Shown here: one piece after another, positions 8,542 through 18,152 of the stretch | How the letters are laid out: each line of letters starts with the position of its first letter | How positions within the stretch are numbered: position 1 is the stretch's first letter | DNA from: JABMMZ01 sp040403495 | GTDB taxonomy: Bacteria > Bacteroidota > Bacteroidia > NS11-12g > UBA955 | DNA length: 64,000 nucleotides | Assembly: GCA_040403495.1 (NCBI GenBank) | Contig: JBBAKM010000001.1 | Coordinates: 62,001 to 126,000 of the forward strand | Direction of reading: 5' to 3' | The notes under the pieces: generated by a model | Databases searched by the model: none | Seen by the model: only the letters and a program-made list of their open reading frames with translations | Told to the model about the DNA's origin: nothing | Program-made: the position numbers and the translations under genes

Positions 8542-8590
8542 CTAATAACTAATAACTAATAACTAATAACTAATAACTAATAACTAATAA
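8542..8590 (+). repeat. Heptamer tandem repeat (CTAATAA x7)
   Basis: Forty-nine bases made of exactly seven perfect CTAATAA units, followed by degenerate ATTAAC/AATAAC words up to the polA promoter. Its copy number may vary by slippage. Confidence 0.95.
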
Positions 8591-8622
8591 CCATTAACCA
8601 ATAACTATTAACTATTATCCAT

Positions 8623-8630
8623 TAACTTTG
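8623..8630 (+). promoter_or_regulatory. polA -7 element
   Basis: TTAACTTTG ending at 8630 fits TAnnTTTG and lies 6 bases before the ATG at 8637, giving a very short or absent leader. It also rules out the in-frame TTG at 8628, which is part of the promoter. Confidence 0.6.
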
Positions 8631-8636
8631 CCTGCG

Positions 8637-11450
8637 ATGAGTCAGAAGAAATTATTCCTTTTAGATGGTATGGCATTAATTTACCGTGCTTTTTTTGCTT
8701 TTAGTCAAAATCCAAGAATTACCTCTTATGGATTGAATACCAATGCCATGTTTGGTTTTGTAAATACCTTGTTAGATGTCATTAATAAACAAAAACCAAC
8801 ACATCTTGCTTGTGTTTTTGATACTTCTGCTCCAACCGAAAGACATGATGTTTATGAAAAATACAAAGCGCACCGCGAGGAAATGCCCGAGGATTTGGCC
8901 AAAAGTTTACCTTATATCTTCAAGATTTTAGAAGCTTTTAATATTCCATGTATCACCTTTGACGGTTATGAAGCCGATGATATTATTGGAACCATTGCAC
9001 TCAGAGATGGTTCGCCCGATTGTCAAGTGTATATGATGACCCCTGACAAAGATTTTGGTCAGTTAGTAAATGAAAATGTGTTTATTTTCAAACCAGCAAG
9101 GATGGGGAATGATTATGAAATAATGGGTGTTGAAGAGGTTAAGAAAAAATGGGAAATAGAACACATTCATCAAGTGATAGATATATTGGCAATATGGGGC
9201 GATGCTGTAGATAATATCCCCGGAATTCCTGGGATGGGTGAAAAAACAGCCAAAAAATTAATTAAGGAATATGGTTCCCTTGAAAATATTTTAGAAAATA
9301 CGCATCAGTTCAAAGGAAAGCAGCAGGAAAATTTAATTAATTTCAAAGAACAAGCCTTGCTTTCAAAAATGTTAGCGACCATTAATATTAATGTGCCTGT
9401 TGAGCATTATTTGGACGATTATATTGTAAAAGAAGTCAATAAAGAAGCGGTTAGAACCTTGTTCGCTGAATTGGAATTTAGGAATTTAACCAAAAGGGTT
9501 TTGGGTGAAGAATTGCCAAGTACTCCCAAAGTTACTGCTCCCGCAAGCAATGGATTCGACCTTTTTAATCAACCTGTAAATGAAACGACAAAACAAGTTG
9601 AAACGACCGAAGAAAGTATCGAAAGTGAAGACCTAGATTATGTGTCAGAACCTTTAAATAATATACAAAATACAGCGCATCAGTATCATTTGGTGACTTC
9701 TGACAATGAAAAGAAAAGTTTAATTGAGTTGTTATTACAGCAAAAAGAGTTTTGTTTTGATACCGAAACAGATGGTTTAGATGTTTTCAATGCCAAAATC
9801 ATAGGCATGTCTTTCTCTGTTAATGCTAATGAAGGGTATTATGTGCCTATCAGTGAACAAGAAGAGTTAAACTTGTTTAAGCCTGTATTTGAAAGTGCTA
9901 GTGTTAAAATTGCTCAAAATTTAAAGTTCGACATGCAAGTATTGGCAAGTCAAGGAATAGCGATAAATCCACCATACTATGATACCATGTTGGCACACTA
10001 CATTATTGAGCCAGACAAGCGACACAACATGGATGATTTGTCGAGACAATATTTGAAATACGATCCTGTTTCTATTGAGGATTTGATTGGTAAAAAAGGT
10101 AAAAACCAACTGAATATGGCGAACATTGAAGTGGAGAAAGTGTCAGAATATGCTGCAGAAGATGCCGATGTAACCTTTCAATTAAAAACCGTTTTGAATC
10201 CACTCTTAGTTGAGCAAAATGGGGAACGCTTGTTTCAGGAAGTCGAAATGCCTTTGGTGTCAGTTTTGGCATCAATGGAACGAGAAGGAATAAGAATAAA
10301 TAGTGATTTTCTGAATGAATATTCTAAGAAATTAGGCTCAGAAATTGTATTGACAGAGAATCGTATTTATGAATTGGCAGGGGAGAAGTTTAATATAGCA
10401 TCGCCGTTACAATTGGGTAAAATATTGTTTGAGAAACTTCAGTTAGACCCTAAGGCAAAGAAAACCAAAACAGGTCAATACCAAACCGGCGAGGATGTGC
10501 TTCAAAAATTGTCATCCAAAAGTGACATAGTAAAAGATATACTGGAGTTCAGGGGATTGCAGAAATTAAAGTCAACTTATGTAGATGCTTTGCCTGCCTT
10601 AGTTAATCCCACAACAGGTAGAATTCACACCACTTTTAATCAGTCTATAGCAGCTACAGGCCGATTGAGCAGTGCCAATCCTAATTTACAGAATATTCCA
10701 ATCAGAACCGAGCAGGGTAGGGAAGTAAGGAAGGCTTTTATTCCAAGGGATGAAAATTTCTTGTTATTGTCAGCGGATTATTCTCAAATTGAGTTGAGAG
10801 TAATTGCAAGTATTAGTGAAGACGAGGGAATGATGGATGCCTTTTCTAAAAACATTGACATTCACAGTGCAACAGCTTCCAAAGTATTTGGAGTGCCCAT
10901 TGAGGAGGTTAGTAAAGAGCAAAGGTATAAGGCAAAAAGTGTTAATTTTGGATTGATTTATGGTCAAGGTGCTTTCGGATTGTCAGAGAATTTGGGCATT
11001 TCGAGGGGTGAAGCAAAGGATATCATTGACAATTATTTTATTCAATTTCCTGGAATCAGAAACTACATGGAGCGTGTAAAAGAGAAAGCCAAGCAAGACG
11101 GTTTTGTAGAAACAATAATGGGTAGAAGAAGGTATTTGCGTGACATTAATTCTGCCAATGCAACAGTGAGAGCTTTTGCCGAAAGGAATGCCATTAATGC
11201 ACCTATTCAAGGAACTGCTGCAGACATGATTAAGTTAGCAATGATAAGAGTGGACAAAAGAATGAGACAGGAACAATTGCGTTCGAAAATGCTCATTCAG
11301 GTTCATGATGAGTTGTTGTTTGATGTGCACAAAGAAGAACTTGACGTGATGGTTGAATTGGTAAAATATGAAATGGAAAATGCCATGTTGCTCAAAGTGC
11401 CTGTGATAGCTGAAGCAGGTTGGGGTGAAAATTGGTTAGAAGCGCATTAA
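8637..11450 (+). CDS. polA: DNA polymerase I
   Basis: 937 residues with all three domains. The 5'-3' exonuclease domain covers about 1-290 (LLDGMALIYRAFFAF, FDGYEADDIIG, GDAVDNIPGIPGMGEKTA). The 3'-5' proofreading domain covers about 345-530 with its catalytic residues intact (FDTETDGLD, NLKFDMQVL, YAAEDADV). The polymerase domain carries motif A DYSQIELR, motif B RYKAKSVNFGLIYGQG and motif C QVHDELLFDV. The acidic residues needed for proofreading, which are lost in some bacterial Pol I enzymes, are present. Start chosen at ATG 8637 because of the -7 box before it. It overlaps the convergent flippase gene at the stop codons. Confidence 0.97.
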   Translation: MSQKKLFLLDGMALIYRAFFAFSQNPRITSYGLNTNAMFGFVNTLLDVINKQKPTHLACVFDTSAPTERHDVYEKYKAHREEMPEDLAKSLPYIFKILEAFNIPCITFDGYEADDIIGTIALRDGSPDCQVYMMTPDKDFGQLVNENVFIFKPARMGNDYEIMGVEEVKKKWEIEHIHQVIDILAIWGDAVDNIPGIPGMGEKTAKKLIKEYGSLENILENTHQFKGKQQENLINFKEQALLSKMLATININVPVEHYLDDYIVKEVNKEAVRTLFAELEFRNLTKRVLGEELPSTPKVTAPASNGFDLFNQPVNETTKQVETTEESIESEDLDYVSEPLNNIQNTAHQYHLVTSDNEKKSLIELLLQQKEFCFDTETDGLDVFNAKIIGMSFSVNANEGYYVPISEQEELNLFKPVFESASVKIAQNLKFDMQVLASQGIAINPPYYDTMLAHYIIEPDKRHNMDDLSRQYLKYDPVSIEDLIGKKGKNQLNMANIEVEKVSEYAAEDADVTFQLKTVLNPLLVEQNGERLFQEVEMPLVSVLASMEREGIRINSDFLNEYSKKLGSEIVLTENRIYELAGEKFNIASPLQLGKILFEKLQLDPKAKKTKTGQYQTGEDVLQKLSSKSDIVKDILEFRGLQKLKSTYVDALPALVNPTTGRIHTTFNQSIAATGRLSSANPNLQNIPIRTEQGREVRKAFIPRDENFLLLSADYSQIELRVIASISEDEGMMDAFSKNIDIHSATASKVFGVPIEEVSKEQRYKAKSVNFGLIYGQGAFGLSENLGISRGEAKDIIDNYFIQFPGIRNYMERVKEKAKQDGFVETIMGRRRYLRDINSANATVRAFAERNAINAPIQGTAADMIKLAMIRVDKRMRQEQLRSKMLIQVHDELLFDVHKEELDVMVELVKYEMENAMLLKVPVIAEAGWGENWLEAH

Positions 11451-12946
11451 ATGATTTTTTTGAGCAAAGGAAGTTTGCTCAAAATTAAATCGTTAAAGTC
11501 TTTAGAAACATTAAGTTTGACTAAAACCCAAACATAAGATGTGCCGATTAATATACTTCTAACAATGCCATCAACAAAAGGATTGCTAAACCAATTTCCT
11601 AAGAAAACAATTGAAAGAAAGATACTAAAAGCGAATAAAATAGACCATTGTTTTTTCTCAAACGGATTTATTTTCAAGAAGTAAGAAATCAATCCAAGAC
11701 AAAACAGGTTTAAAATAAGCATGGCCGCAATATTACTTATGGCACCGCCTACATAACCATATTTGCTAATAAAATAATAGTTGAACATAATGGCAAATCC
11801 GCCATTCATAACGACGATAAATGGGGTCCATTTGTAGAGTTTAGAATTGGAAATAATAGCGCCTTGTGAGCTAAAAAGAGATTCTATTACTTTGCTTAGG
11901 CCAATTATAAAAACAACCCATTTCCCTTGAGCGTAATAGTCGCCTTTGGGCATTACAGCATATAGATTGTCAATGTTTAACCAAATCAATAGAAATAAAA
12001 TACTGGCAATTAAAAATTGTGTTGTGCCATTTTTCTTGTGAAATTTCTCTGTTTCATCCAATTGATTGTTCTTAAGATAAGAAGAAATAATAGGCATTGA
12101 AATTTGCATGATAGTTCGTCTAGGGATTTCAATAAAGGTTGCTAGGGTGAACCCAATGCTATATATAGCGACGTTACTCAAGTCTTTTTCTAATTTGGAA
12201 ACCAATATAAAATCTATTTTGGGAACCACTAAGGATGAAATAGCCGAAAAAATTAAAATTAAAGTAAATAACAATATTTCATTTCTGAGTTTTTTGTTTG
12301 CATTTAAAAACTCAAAATCGGGAACCATGTGAAGCTTGGTAAGTTTGCTTAAAAAGAATAAATTAAGGAATAAAGTAGAAGCGTATGCCCCCACTACTAA
12401 CCAAATACAGGTTTTGAAATCAATGAGTTTGAAATAATATAAACCGGCTCCTGCAATGATAAGAAGTCGCATCAATACTTCTTTAGAAAAATTAGTGACC
12501 GCTATTCTTCCATGATTGGCACAACTCACTTCGGTTACTGCAATATAAATATTGGCAATAATTAAAAGGATGAACATTGGGAAAAGTTCTTTGTATTGGA
12601 GGGCGTCTTCGTTTATAAATACAAAAAAAGATTGTCCAAAAAACAAAAAGAACATCATTAATAAAATAAAACCAATTGCCGGTATTGTAAATGCCCAAAA
12701 GAAAAATCCATGGTGTTTTTGATCATTCGTTTTAAAATAAGGGAAAAAACGATTGATACTAGAGTTGGTCCCCATTAATGCAAAAGCAGAAAGAACGCCG
12801 CCAAGTTCAATAAATAAGCGATAAGCACCGAGTTCTTTGGGGGTAAAAAACAGAGGAAATAAGAAAATAAGACTAATAAAACCTAGAACAACTCCAATGT
12901 AATTTGAAATAGAGGCTTTAAAACTTTGTCTGATTATTACTCCCAT
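11447..12946 (-). CDS. Polysaccharide flippase (Wzx-like, MATE/MOP superfamily)
   Basis: 499 residues with about 12-14 membrane segments. It starts FKASISNYIGVVLGFISLIFLFPLFF and carries the family pattern GAYRLFIELGGVLSAFALMGTNSSINRFF. Such proteins flip lipid-linked oligosaccharides across the inner membrane. It is the last gene of the minus-strand polysaccharide cluster. There is an 80-base gap to the WbsX-like gene upstream. Confidence 0.85.
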   Translation of the reverse strand: MGVIIRQSFKASISNYIGVVLGFISLIFLFPLFFTPKELGAYRLFIELGGVLSAFALMGTNSSINRFFPYFKTNDQKHHGFFFWAFTIPAIGFILLMMFFLFFGQSFFVFINEDALQYKELFPMFILLIIANIYIAVTEVSCANHGRIAVTNFSKEVLMRLLIIAGAGLYYFKLIDFKTCIWLVVGAYASTLFLNLFFLSKLTKLHMVPDFEFLNANKKLRNEILLFTLILIFSAISSLVVPKIDFILVSKLEKDLSNVAIYSIGFTLATFIEIPRRTIMQISMPIISSYLKNNQLDETEKFHKKNGTTQFLIASILFLLIWLNIDNLYAVMPKGDYYAQGKWVVFIIGLSKVIESLFSSQGAIISNSKLYKWTPFIVVMNGGFAIMFNYYFISKYGYVGGAISNIAAMLILNLFCLGLISYFLKINPFEKKQWSILFAFSIFLSIVFLGNWFSNPFVDGIVRSILIGTSYVWVLVKLNVSKDFNDLILSKLPLLKKII

Positions 12947-13026
12947 TTTGTCGTTGCGAATTTATGTTAAAAAACAAGTATCGATTTTACTTGTCGATTA
13001 AAAGTGTAATTTATGTGTTGGCCCAT

Positions 13027-14106
13027 TTATTGAGTTTCATCTAAGGCTTCTTTCAATGCTTCGAGATATGCTCTGCCAAATTTTAAGTCAGGTTCCATGT
13101 AGTTGCCTTCTGCCCATTCATTCCACGAACGAATAAATACAATCTGATTGTCTTGTGGTTTGTCTTTCACCATTTTCAAAACATTTTTAACGTGTTTTTT
13201 AAAAGCAACGGGATTAGAATTGTGTAAAATATGGCCATGTCTTCCTGAGCGTGGAGAATGGTCCCAATTTGGGAAAATACTAGGGTAGCAATCGGTCATT
13301 TGGTCTTCTTCGCCATGAAAATGTTGTGAGCATTTCTCGTAATCAAGCACCCTGCCACGCTTTAGGAACAAGCGCATAAATTTAACATAAGCACGGCTTA
13401 ACAAGGAATATTCTTTTTTGAAAACATGGAATAAACGAACCAAACCTACTGCATCAAACCCTTTGTTTTTAAGTTTGCTTATTTCGTCAATATGGTGAGT
13501 GTTCCCAACAAAATGAATGCCTTCAAGTCCATTTTCTTTAGCAAGCTTTTGCCATAACTGCATAAAAATTTCTAAATCGGGGATTTCATTAGGGGCATAA
13601 ATAAAAAACAAGGGTTTGTTATTGACTTTGATGTATCTATGGTCTTTGAATGCAGGTAATAATGTGTTGAAATGTTCAGTATAATCATTAACGCCGCCAT
13701 AAACTTGCTCAATTAAGAGTTTATCATCACCTTCTTTATTGAATTGTTTGTCTTTCCAACTGTGGTTTGCCCAACCTAAACAAAAGGGGAAATCGGGTTT
13801 ACCACTTTGCAAAACCTCATTAAACGGCCTTTCAAGTAAGCGTTTGCCATTGCCGAAATAATAGTGCCAATAACAAAATCCTTCGACCCCATACTCTTGT
13901 GCAAGTTTGGCTTGAGCCTCGCGTGACTCTGAGAGTCGTAAGTCATAGTAGCCTAGGTCGGCAGGCACACGGGGTTGGTAGTGGTTTTTGAAAAGCGGTT
14001 TTGCTTTGCCCACATTGGTCCATTCTGTAAATCCTTTGCCCCACCACAAGTCATTTTCTGGAATTGGGTGAAATTGAGGTAAATATATTGCTATAATTCT
14101 AGCCAT
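13027..14106 (-). CDS. WbsX-type glycan biosynthesis protein (GH99-like fold)
   Basis: 359 residues. The N-terminus IIAIYLPQFHPIPENDLWWG and the following GFTEWTNVGKAKPLF, with FCYWHYYFGNGKRLLERP and WNEWAEGNYMEPD near the C-terminus, are the hallmark of WbsX proteins of O-antigen clusters. The fold is related to GH99 endo-mannosidases, and the exact reaction is not established. The start overlaps the end of the acetyltransferase gene by 8 bases, so the two are probably translationally coupled. Confidence 0.88.
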   Translation of the reverse strand: MARIIAIYLPQFHPIPENDLWWGKGFTEWTNVGKAKPLFKNHYQPRVPADLGYYDLRLSESREAQAKLAQEYGVEGFCYWHYYFGNGKRLLERPFNEVLQSGKPDFPFCLGWANHSWKDKQFNKEGDDKLLIEQVYGGVNDYTEHFNTLLPAFKDHRYIKVNNKPLFFIYAPNEIPDLEIFMQLWQKLAKENGLEGIHFVGNTHHIDEISKLKNKGFDAVGLVRLFHVFKKEYSLLSRAYVKFMRLFLKRGRVLDYEKCSQHFHGEEDQMTDCYPSIFPNWDHSPRSGRHGHILHNSNPVAFKKHVKNVLKMVKDKPQDNQIVFIRSWNEWAEGNYMEPDLKFGRAYLEALKEALDETQ

Positions 14107-14776
14107 TTTGGGATTGATAATTTTTGATTTTCTCCACTAGTTTGAGTGCATCTACAGTCGTATGAAGAGGTTGGTACAATAAATTGATATTCTCCTTAAC
14201 GAAAGTGGAAGGCAAATCGTTTAAATAAACAGGGGCAATCATTTCGATGATTTCGGGTGGAAATTTATAGCGAATAATTTTGGCAGGGTTTCCTCCAACA
14301 ATAGCATAAGGAGGTACATCTTTAGTTACAACAGCACCGGCGGCAATCATTGCGCCTTTGCCTATGGTAAGTCCCGACAGAATAATGGCATTAGTGCCTA
14401 TCCAAACTTCATCTTCAATAATTAAGGGTCCTTTGATAACAGCATCCTTGGTAGAAGGTTCAACATAGCGGCTATACAATGGAAACGTTGAAAGCGTATT
14501 GGTTTGGTGATTGACCCCTAATAGGAATATAACCCCAGGGCCTATGGATACGAAATTTCCTATTTCAAGTTTTTCGCCATCTTGTTCAAACAAACTTTGA
14601 ATGTTTAAAGCGCCATAACTCATGTTGCCCACTTTTACATTGTTTAAAGGGAAGAAACGCTCACCTACTGAGGTTAAATTATGGGGATTCAACTGACGCC
14701 ATTTTTTCTTAAACGAACGTTTTTTAAGTGAATAAACCAATTCTTTAATAACAGGGATTTTGCTGAGTATAGACAT
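14099..14776 (-). CDS. Hexapeptide-repeat O-acetyltransferase
   Basis: 225 residues with left-handed beta-helix repeats (VWIGTNAIILSGLTIGKGAMIAAGAVVTKDVPPYAIVGGNPAKIIRYKF), typical of CatB/Xat-like acetyltransferases, and the NHQTNTLS segment carrying the likely catalytic His. It probably acetylates a sugar of the polysaccharide made by this cluster. Only 2 bases separate it from the FkbM gene. Confidence 0.88.
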   Translation of the reverse strand: MSILSKIPVIKELVYSLKKRSFKKKWRQLNPHNLTSVGERFFPLNNVKVGNMSYGALNIQSLFEQDGEKLEIGNFVSIGPGVIFLLGVNHQTNTLSTFPLYSRYVEPSTKDAVIKGPLIIEDEVWIGTNAIILSGLTIGKGAMIAAGAVVTKDVPPYAIVGGNPAKIIRYKFPPEIIEMIAPVYLNDLPSTFVKENINLLYQPLHTTVDALKLVEKIKNYQSQNG

Positions 14777-14778
14777 TT

Positions 14779-15669
14779 TTATTTTTTAACTCCTCTAATT
14801 ACTGCTTTACTCAATCTTTTCCCCCAAAACAAATAACCTTCCGAAAAACGAGTGTCAAAACCGTGTTTTTGAAGAAGTTTCTCAAACGTTTCAGGGTCAT
14901 TGGGTTTGTGGTAGGTGCAAATGGCTGTTGTAATATGTTGACCCTGTTCCAACGTGTTTTTTGCCCCTTCCAAAGCTTTTAGTTCGGCGCCCTCTATGTC
15001 CATTTTGATAAATAAATGGTGCTTAGGTTTGTCTTTCAGAAATTCATCAATAGTAATAAAATCCTCACTTACTTGGTCGCCCACATATTTTTTGATGATT
15101 GTTACTTTTTCTTTCCAAGGTTCAAAAGTTGCATGAAGGGCATCAATCCAAAAAGGTTCAACTTCAAATAAATAAGCATGTTCTAACCTTTCAATATTGT
15201 CCAAGGTAAAAATACCCTCTGCAGAACCCACGTCTAACAAAGTCATGCCATTTAAATCTTCATAATTTTCGACATAGCGATGTGCACTTCTAACGTCTTG
15301 TTCAGTGATTAAGCTTTTGTATAATTTTACAATTTGTGCTTTGCCAAATTTTGAAGTAAAATAAAGTTTTTTGCCATTGTGCATGCAATAATGCATTTGT
15401 TTGTCGCTGTCAAATTCCAACTGAACCGTTCTGTTTTTGTAGTCGAGAACATAGGGTGCAGGATAAGAACTTAAGCCATGTCTGCCCATAAAAGCCAAGG
15501 CCTTGTTATAATCTGTTTTTGGGAGGAGTTTTTGGAACAAGAAAGTAAATTTACATTTGGCATTCATTCTGAAATTCCTAATGAAAACCAGTAATTCACC
15601 TAAAAAATAGGTGTAAATATAAGCTCTAAGCTTGGGCGGAAGTATCGATCTGTAAAGGGTTGCTAGCAT
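14779..15669 (-). CDS. FkbM-family methyltransferase
   Basis: 296 residues. The SAM site is MTLLDVGSAEGIFTLDNIE and the family signature is LFIKMDIEGAELKALEGA. FkbM enzymes O-methylate hydroxyls, and in surface-glycan clusters they usually modify sugars. The first about 120 residues before the Rossmann domain are poorly conserved. Confidence 0.88.
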   Translation of the reverse strand: MLATLYRSILPPKLRAYIYTYFLGELLVFIRNFRMNAKCKFTFLFQKLLPKTDYNKALAFMGRHGLSSYPAPYVLDYKNRTVQLEFDSDKQMHYCMHNGKKLYFTSKFGKAQIVKLYKSLITEQDVRSAHRYVENYEDLNGMTLLDVGSAEGIFTLDNIERLEHAYLFEVEPFWIDALHATFEPWKEKVTIIKKYVGDQVSEDFITIDEFLKDKPKHHLFIKMDIEGAELKALEGAKNTLEQGQHITTAICTYHKPNDPETFEKLLQKHGFDTRFSEGYLFWGKRLSKAVIRGVKK

Positions 15670-15786
15670 TTTTAACTACTTTTTTTCATGTAATAATCTA
15701 ATGGAAGACAAAAACATGAAAGGGCAAATTTACATTTATTTTTTTTAATCTGAAGAATACAATATTAAGAACCCTTACGGCAATGT

Positions 15787-16923
15787 TTATCGGAGAATCT
15801 CATCACAAATTTTCTCAAATGCCATCATTCTACTTTGAGTGCTGTACTGAGCAAAAGTTCTTTTTTGACCATTTAAGGCAATTTCTTTGGCTTCGTTTGT
15901 GTTTTTTAAGTAATACTTGGTTTTGTCTATAGCTTCCGTTTTGTTTTTGTAGGTAATAATTTCTTTTTCAGGTACAAACAAGTCGGGTAAATTGCTTTTC
16001 CAGTCGGTAAGTAATAGCGTTCCCATGCCTGTAGCCTCATACAATCGCATGTTTCCAGCTTGCAGAGACCCATCACCATGACTATTTAATTGAATGGTAT
16101 TTTGACCTAAGGTTCTATACATTTCTATCCCGTACACACCCCCAAGGTTGTGTGATTGTAGGGTATAGTAATCTTTAAAATCTTTGAGGCGTAAATCTTT
16201 TATTGCTCTCATTTGAGCCCGACTAAGCCATGTATTTTTGTTGCCAATATTGCTAATGTGCAATGCCAAAGGGATTTTGTTTTTGAGGATAGTAAGCAGT
16301 AATTCCTTGCGTTCTTTGTGAACATTGTCGGATATGGAACCCGTAAAACACAATTGGTTTTGAATCGTTAAATTTGTTTTTAATTGTTCAAAGACTCTGT
16401 TGTCGAAACCAAAGGGCAGTAGCTTACTTTCAAATCCTAACTCTTGATAGATGTTTTTGATATAATCAACACAAGTGATAAGCAAATCTACACCTTTACT
16501 TTGTTGTTTAAATTGGCTTCCGGTATAGCCATCCCAAGCAATGATTTTACTTACTTTATACTTTTGTTTAAACTCCTCAGCATTATGCGACATGAAATAG
16601 CTGCTGTTATCAACAAAGATAAGGGGTTTAAAATGCTTGATTTGCTCCAAAAAAATGTCTTCTAAACTTAAATGAGGACTCAGACCATGCTCGCTTGCCC
16701 ATTTTTTTTGAAGAATGGAATCATTGGTGATAATTTCTTCGCAATGGTATTTTTCACCTTTGTTTAGGTAATATGAGTATTGGTCAAATTCATTGATAAA
16801 AAAGCCGAATATCTTTGCCCTTAGTTCTTCAAAAGTCAATAGATTAACATCCGTTAAATGATTGTTGTAAATATCAGAAAGATATCTTTTGGGGATTGTA
16901 GAGGTTCTAACAATGGACATCAT
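15787..16923 (-). CDS. CgeB-like glycosyltransferase
   Basis: 378 residues, GT-B type. The C-terminal half shows GDGSLQAGNMRLYEATGMGTLLLTDWKSNLPDLFVPEKEIITY, where the Glu of RLYEATGMG is the nucleotide-sugar contact typical of GT4-like enzymes of the CgeB/DUF3880 group. The N-terminal half contains HFKPLIFVDNSS. Donor and acceptor are unknown. The start is the first of two adjacent ATGs (16923). Confidence 0.82.
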   Translation of the reverse strand: MMSIVRTSTIPKRYLSDIYNNHLTDVNLLTFEELRAKIFGFFINEFDQYSYYLNKGEKYHCEEIITNDSILQKKWASEHGLSPHLSLEDIFLEQIKHFKPLIFVDNSSYFMSHNAEEFKQKYKVSKIIAWDGYTGSQFKQQSKGVDLLITCVDYIKNIYQELGFESKLLPFGFDNRVFEQLKTNLTIQNQLCFTGSISDNVHKERKELLLTILKNKIPLALHISNIGNKNTWLSRAQMRAIKDLRLKDFKDYYTLQSHNLGGVYGIEMYRTLGQNTIQLNSHGDGSLQAGNMRLYEATGMGTLLLTDWKSNLPDLFVPEKEIITYKNKTEAIDKTKYYLKNTNEAKEIALNGQKRTFAQYSTQSRMMAFEKICDEILR

Positions 16924-16981
16924 TGGATCTTTGGGTTAATCTATTTTATTGCAAAGGTGCTAAATTAATACTGAATGAAGT

Positions 16982-18070
16982 TTAATTTGTTTTAGTGGAT
17001 GACGTGTTTTTTATAAAATCAATAATACTTGCTGCTATTATTTCGCTTGCATTTGCGGTACCGTACAGCGTGTTGTCAAATTGCAAATTCTCGGTTTTTA
17101 AGATATTTTCAATTTCATTTAAATCATCAAAAACAAGCGTATTGCAACCATTTTCTAATGTTTCAGACCACTCTGTTTCTTTTCTTATTGTGATGCATTT
17201 TTTTTGAAGCCAGTAGGCCTCTTTTTGCATTCCACCTGAATCAGTAATAACACAATCGCAATTTTTTAGGTAAGCTAAGTTGTCAAAATAGCCTTGAGGT
17301 TCTATAAACTCAATATTGTTGAAGTTTAGTTCAACTTGATATGTGTTTTTAAGTAAATTTAAGGTTCTTGGATGGATAGAGAAAATTACCTTTTTGTCTA
17401 AAGCGTTTAAAGTATTAAGAATAGAAATAAGTCTTTCTTTATCATCCGTGTTATAGGGTCTGTGTATGGTGGTGTAGTAATAGTTTTTGTTGTTATTGTC
17501 AGGAATAATATTTTGGTCTATGCATATTTTCATGATGTCTTTCATAACATCACCGCACAAAAAAACCTGTTTTGTTATGCCTTCACTTGCAAGTTGAGAA
17601 ACAGCATTTTCTGAAGGAACAAAGAGTAAGTCGCTAATATGGTCGGTGAGGATGCGGTTAACCTCCTCAGGCATTTGTTTGTTAAAAGAACGCAAACCTG
17701 CTTCAATATGAGCAATAGGAATGTGAAGTTTTGCCGCAGCCAAAGCAGCCCCAATGGTAGAATTGGTGTCTCCATAAACGATAATGAGGTTTGGTTTTAT
17801 TTCAAGTAATAGTTCTTCAATCCCTACTAAAATATCCGCAGTTTGTTTACCGTGGCTTTTTCCGCCCGATTCTAATGTTTTGTATGGTTGTTTTAGCTTT
17901 AATTGATTGAAAAATATTTCACTCATATTGGTGTCATAGTGCTGACCTGTATGGATGGAATAAAAATCTACATCGGGGTATTTAGAAAAAGCCAACTCAA
18001 TAGGAGAAGCTTTTATAAACTGAGGACGGGCTCCTATTATTGATATTATTTTTAGTTTATTAAGATTCAT
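16982..18070 (-). CDS. wecB: UDP-N-acetylglucosamine 2-epimerase (non-hydrolysing)
   Basis: 362 residues; interconverts UDP-GlcNAc and UDP-ManNAc for surface polysaccharide. Motifs: IGARPQFIKASPI, HTGQHYD, VYGDTNST, HIEAGLRS, PEEVNR, TIHRPYNTD and DSGGMQKEA. It opens the minus-strand glycan cluster. The usual partner, UDP-ManNAc dehydrogenase (wecC), is not in the window, so the product could instead be used directly or for another ManNAc-derived sugar. Confidence 0.93.
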   Translation of the reverse strand: MNLNKLKIISIIGARPQFIKASPIELAFSKYPDVDFYSIHTGQHYDTNMSEIFFNQLKLKQPYKTLESGGKSHGKQTADILVGIEELLLEIKPNLIIVYGDTNSTIGAALAAAKLHIPIAHIEAGLRSFNKQMPEEVNRILTDHISDLLFVPSENAVSQLASEGITKQVFLCGDVMKDIMKICIDQNIIPDNNNKNYYYTTIHRPYNTDDKERLISILNTLNALDKKVIFSIHPRTLNLLKNTYQVELNFNNIEFIEPQGYFDNLAYLKNCDCVITDSGGMQKEAYWLQKKCITIRKETEWSETLENGCNTLVFDDLNEIENILKTENLQFDNTLYGTANASEIIAASIIDFIKNTSSTKTN

Positions 18071-18152
18071 TGTTGAAAAACCTTTGGGTTAATTTATGCC
18101 CGCAATTTATCTATAATAGAGGTATTATTGCTATATATTTTTGAGATTTATT

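Larger units (their letters stand above)
7950..8636. repeat. Repeat-rich intergenic region upstream of polA
   Basis: No gene seen in about 690 bases. It holds several families of short repeats. Unit R (AATCACGCTGCACGGCG... with CCTTCGAGAACCTCAGGG) occurs at 8250-8300 and 8321-8370, and truncated at 8409-8444. Unit S, containing the palindrome ACTAGGCTCAGCCTAGT, occurs at 8198-8234 and 8442-8479. CCCGATAGCTATCGGG is at 8525-8540. Seven copies of the heptamer CTAATAA are at 8542-8590. These look like REP-type elements; the CCTTCGA...CTCAGGG part resembles an element common in bacterial intergenic DNA. Confidence 0.85.

Noticed and set aside
8542..8590. CRISPR array before polA
   Set aside because: The 7-base units are directly adjacent with no spacers; it is a simple tandem repeat.
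8628..8636. TTG start for polA three codons upstream
   Set aside because: The TTG is part of the TAACTTTG promoter element.
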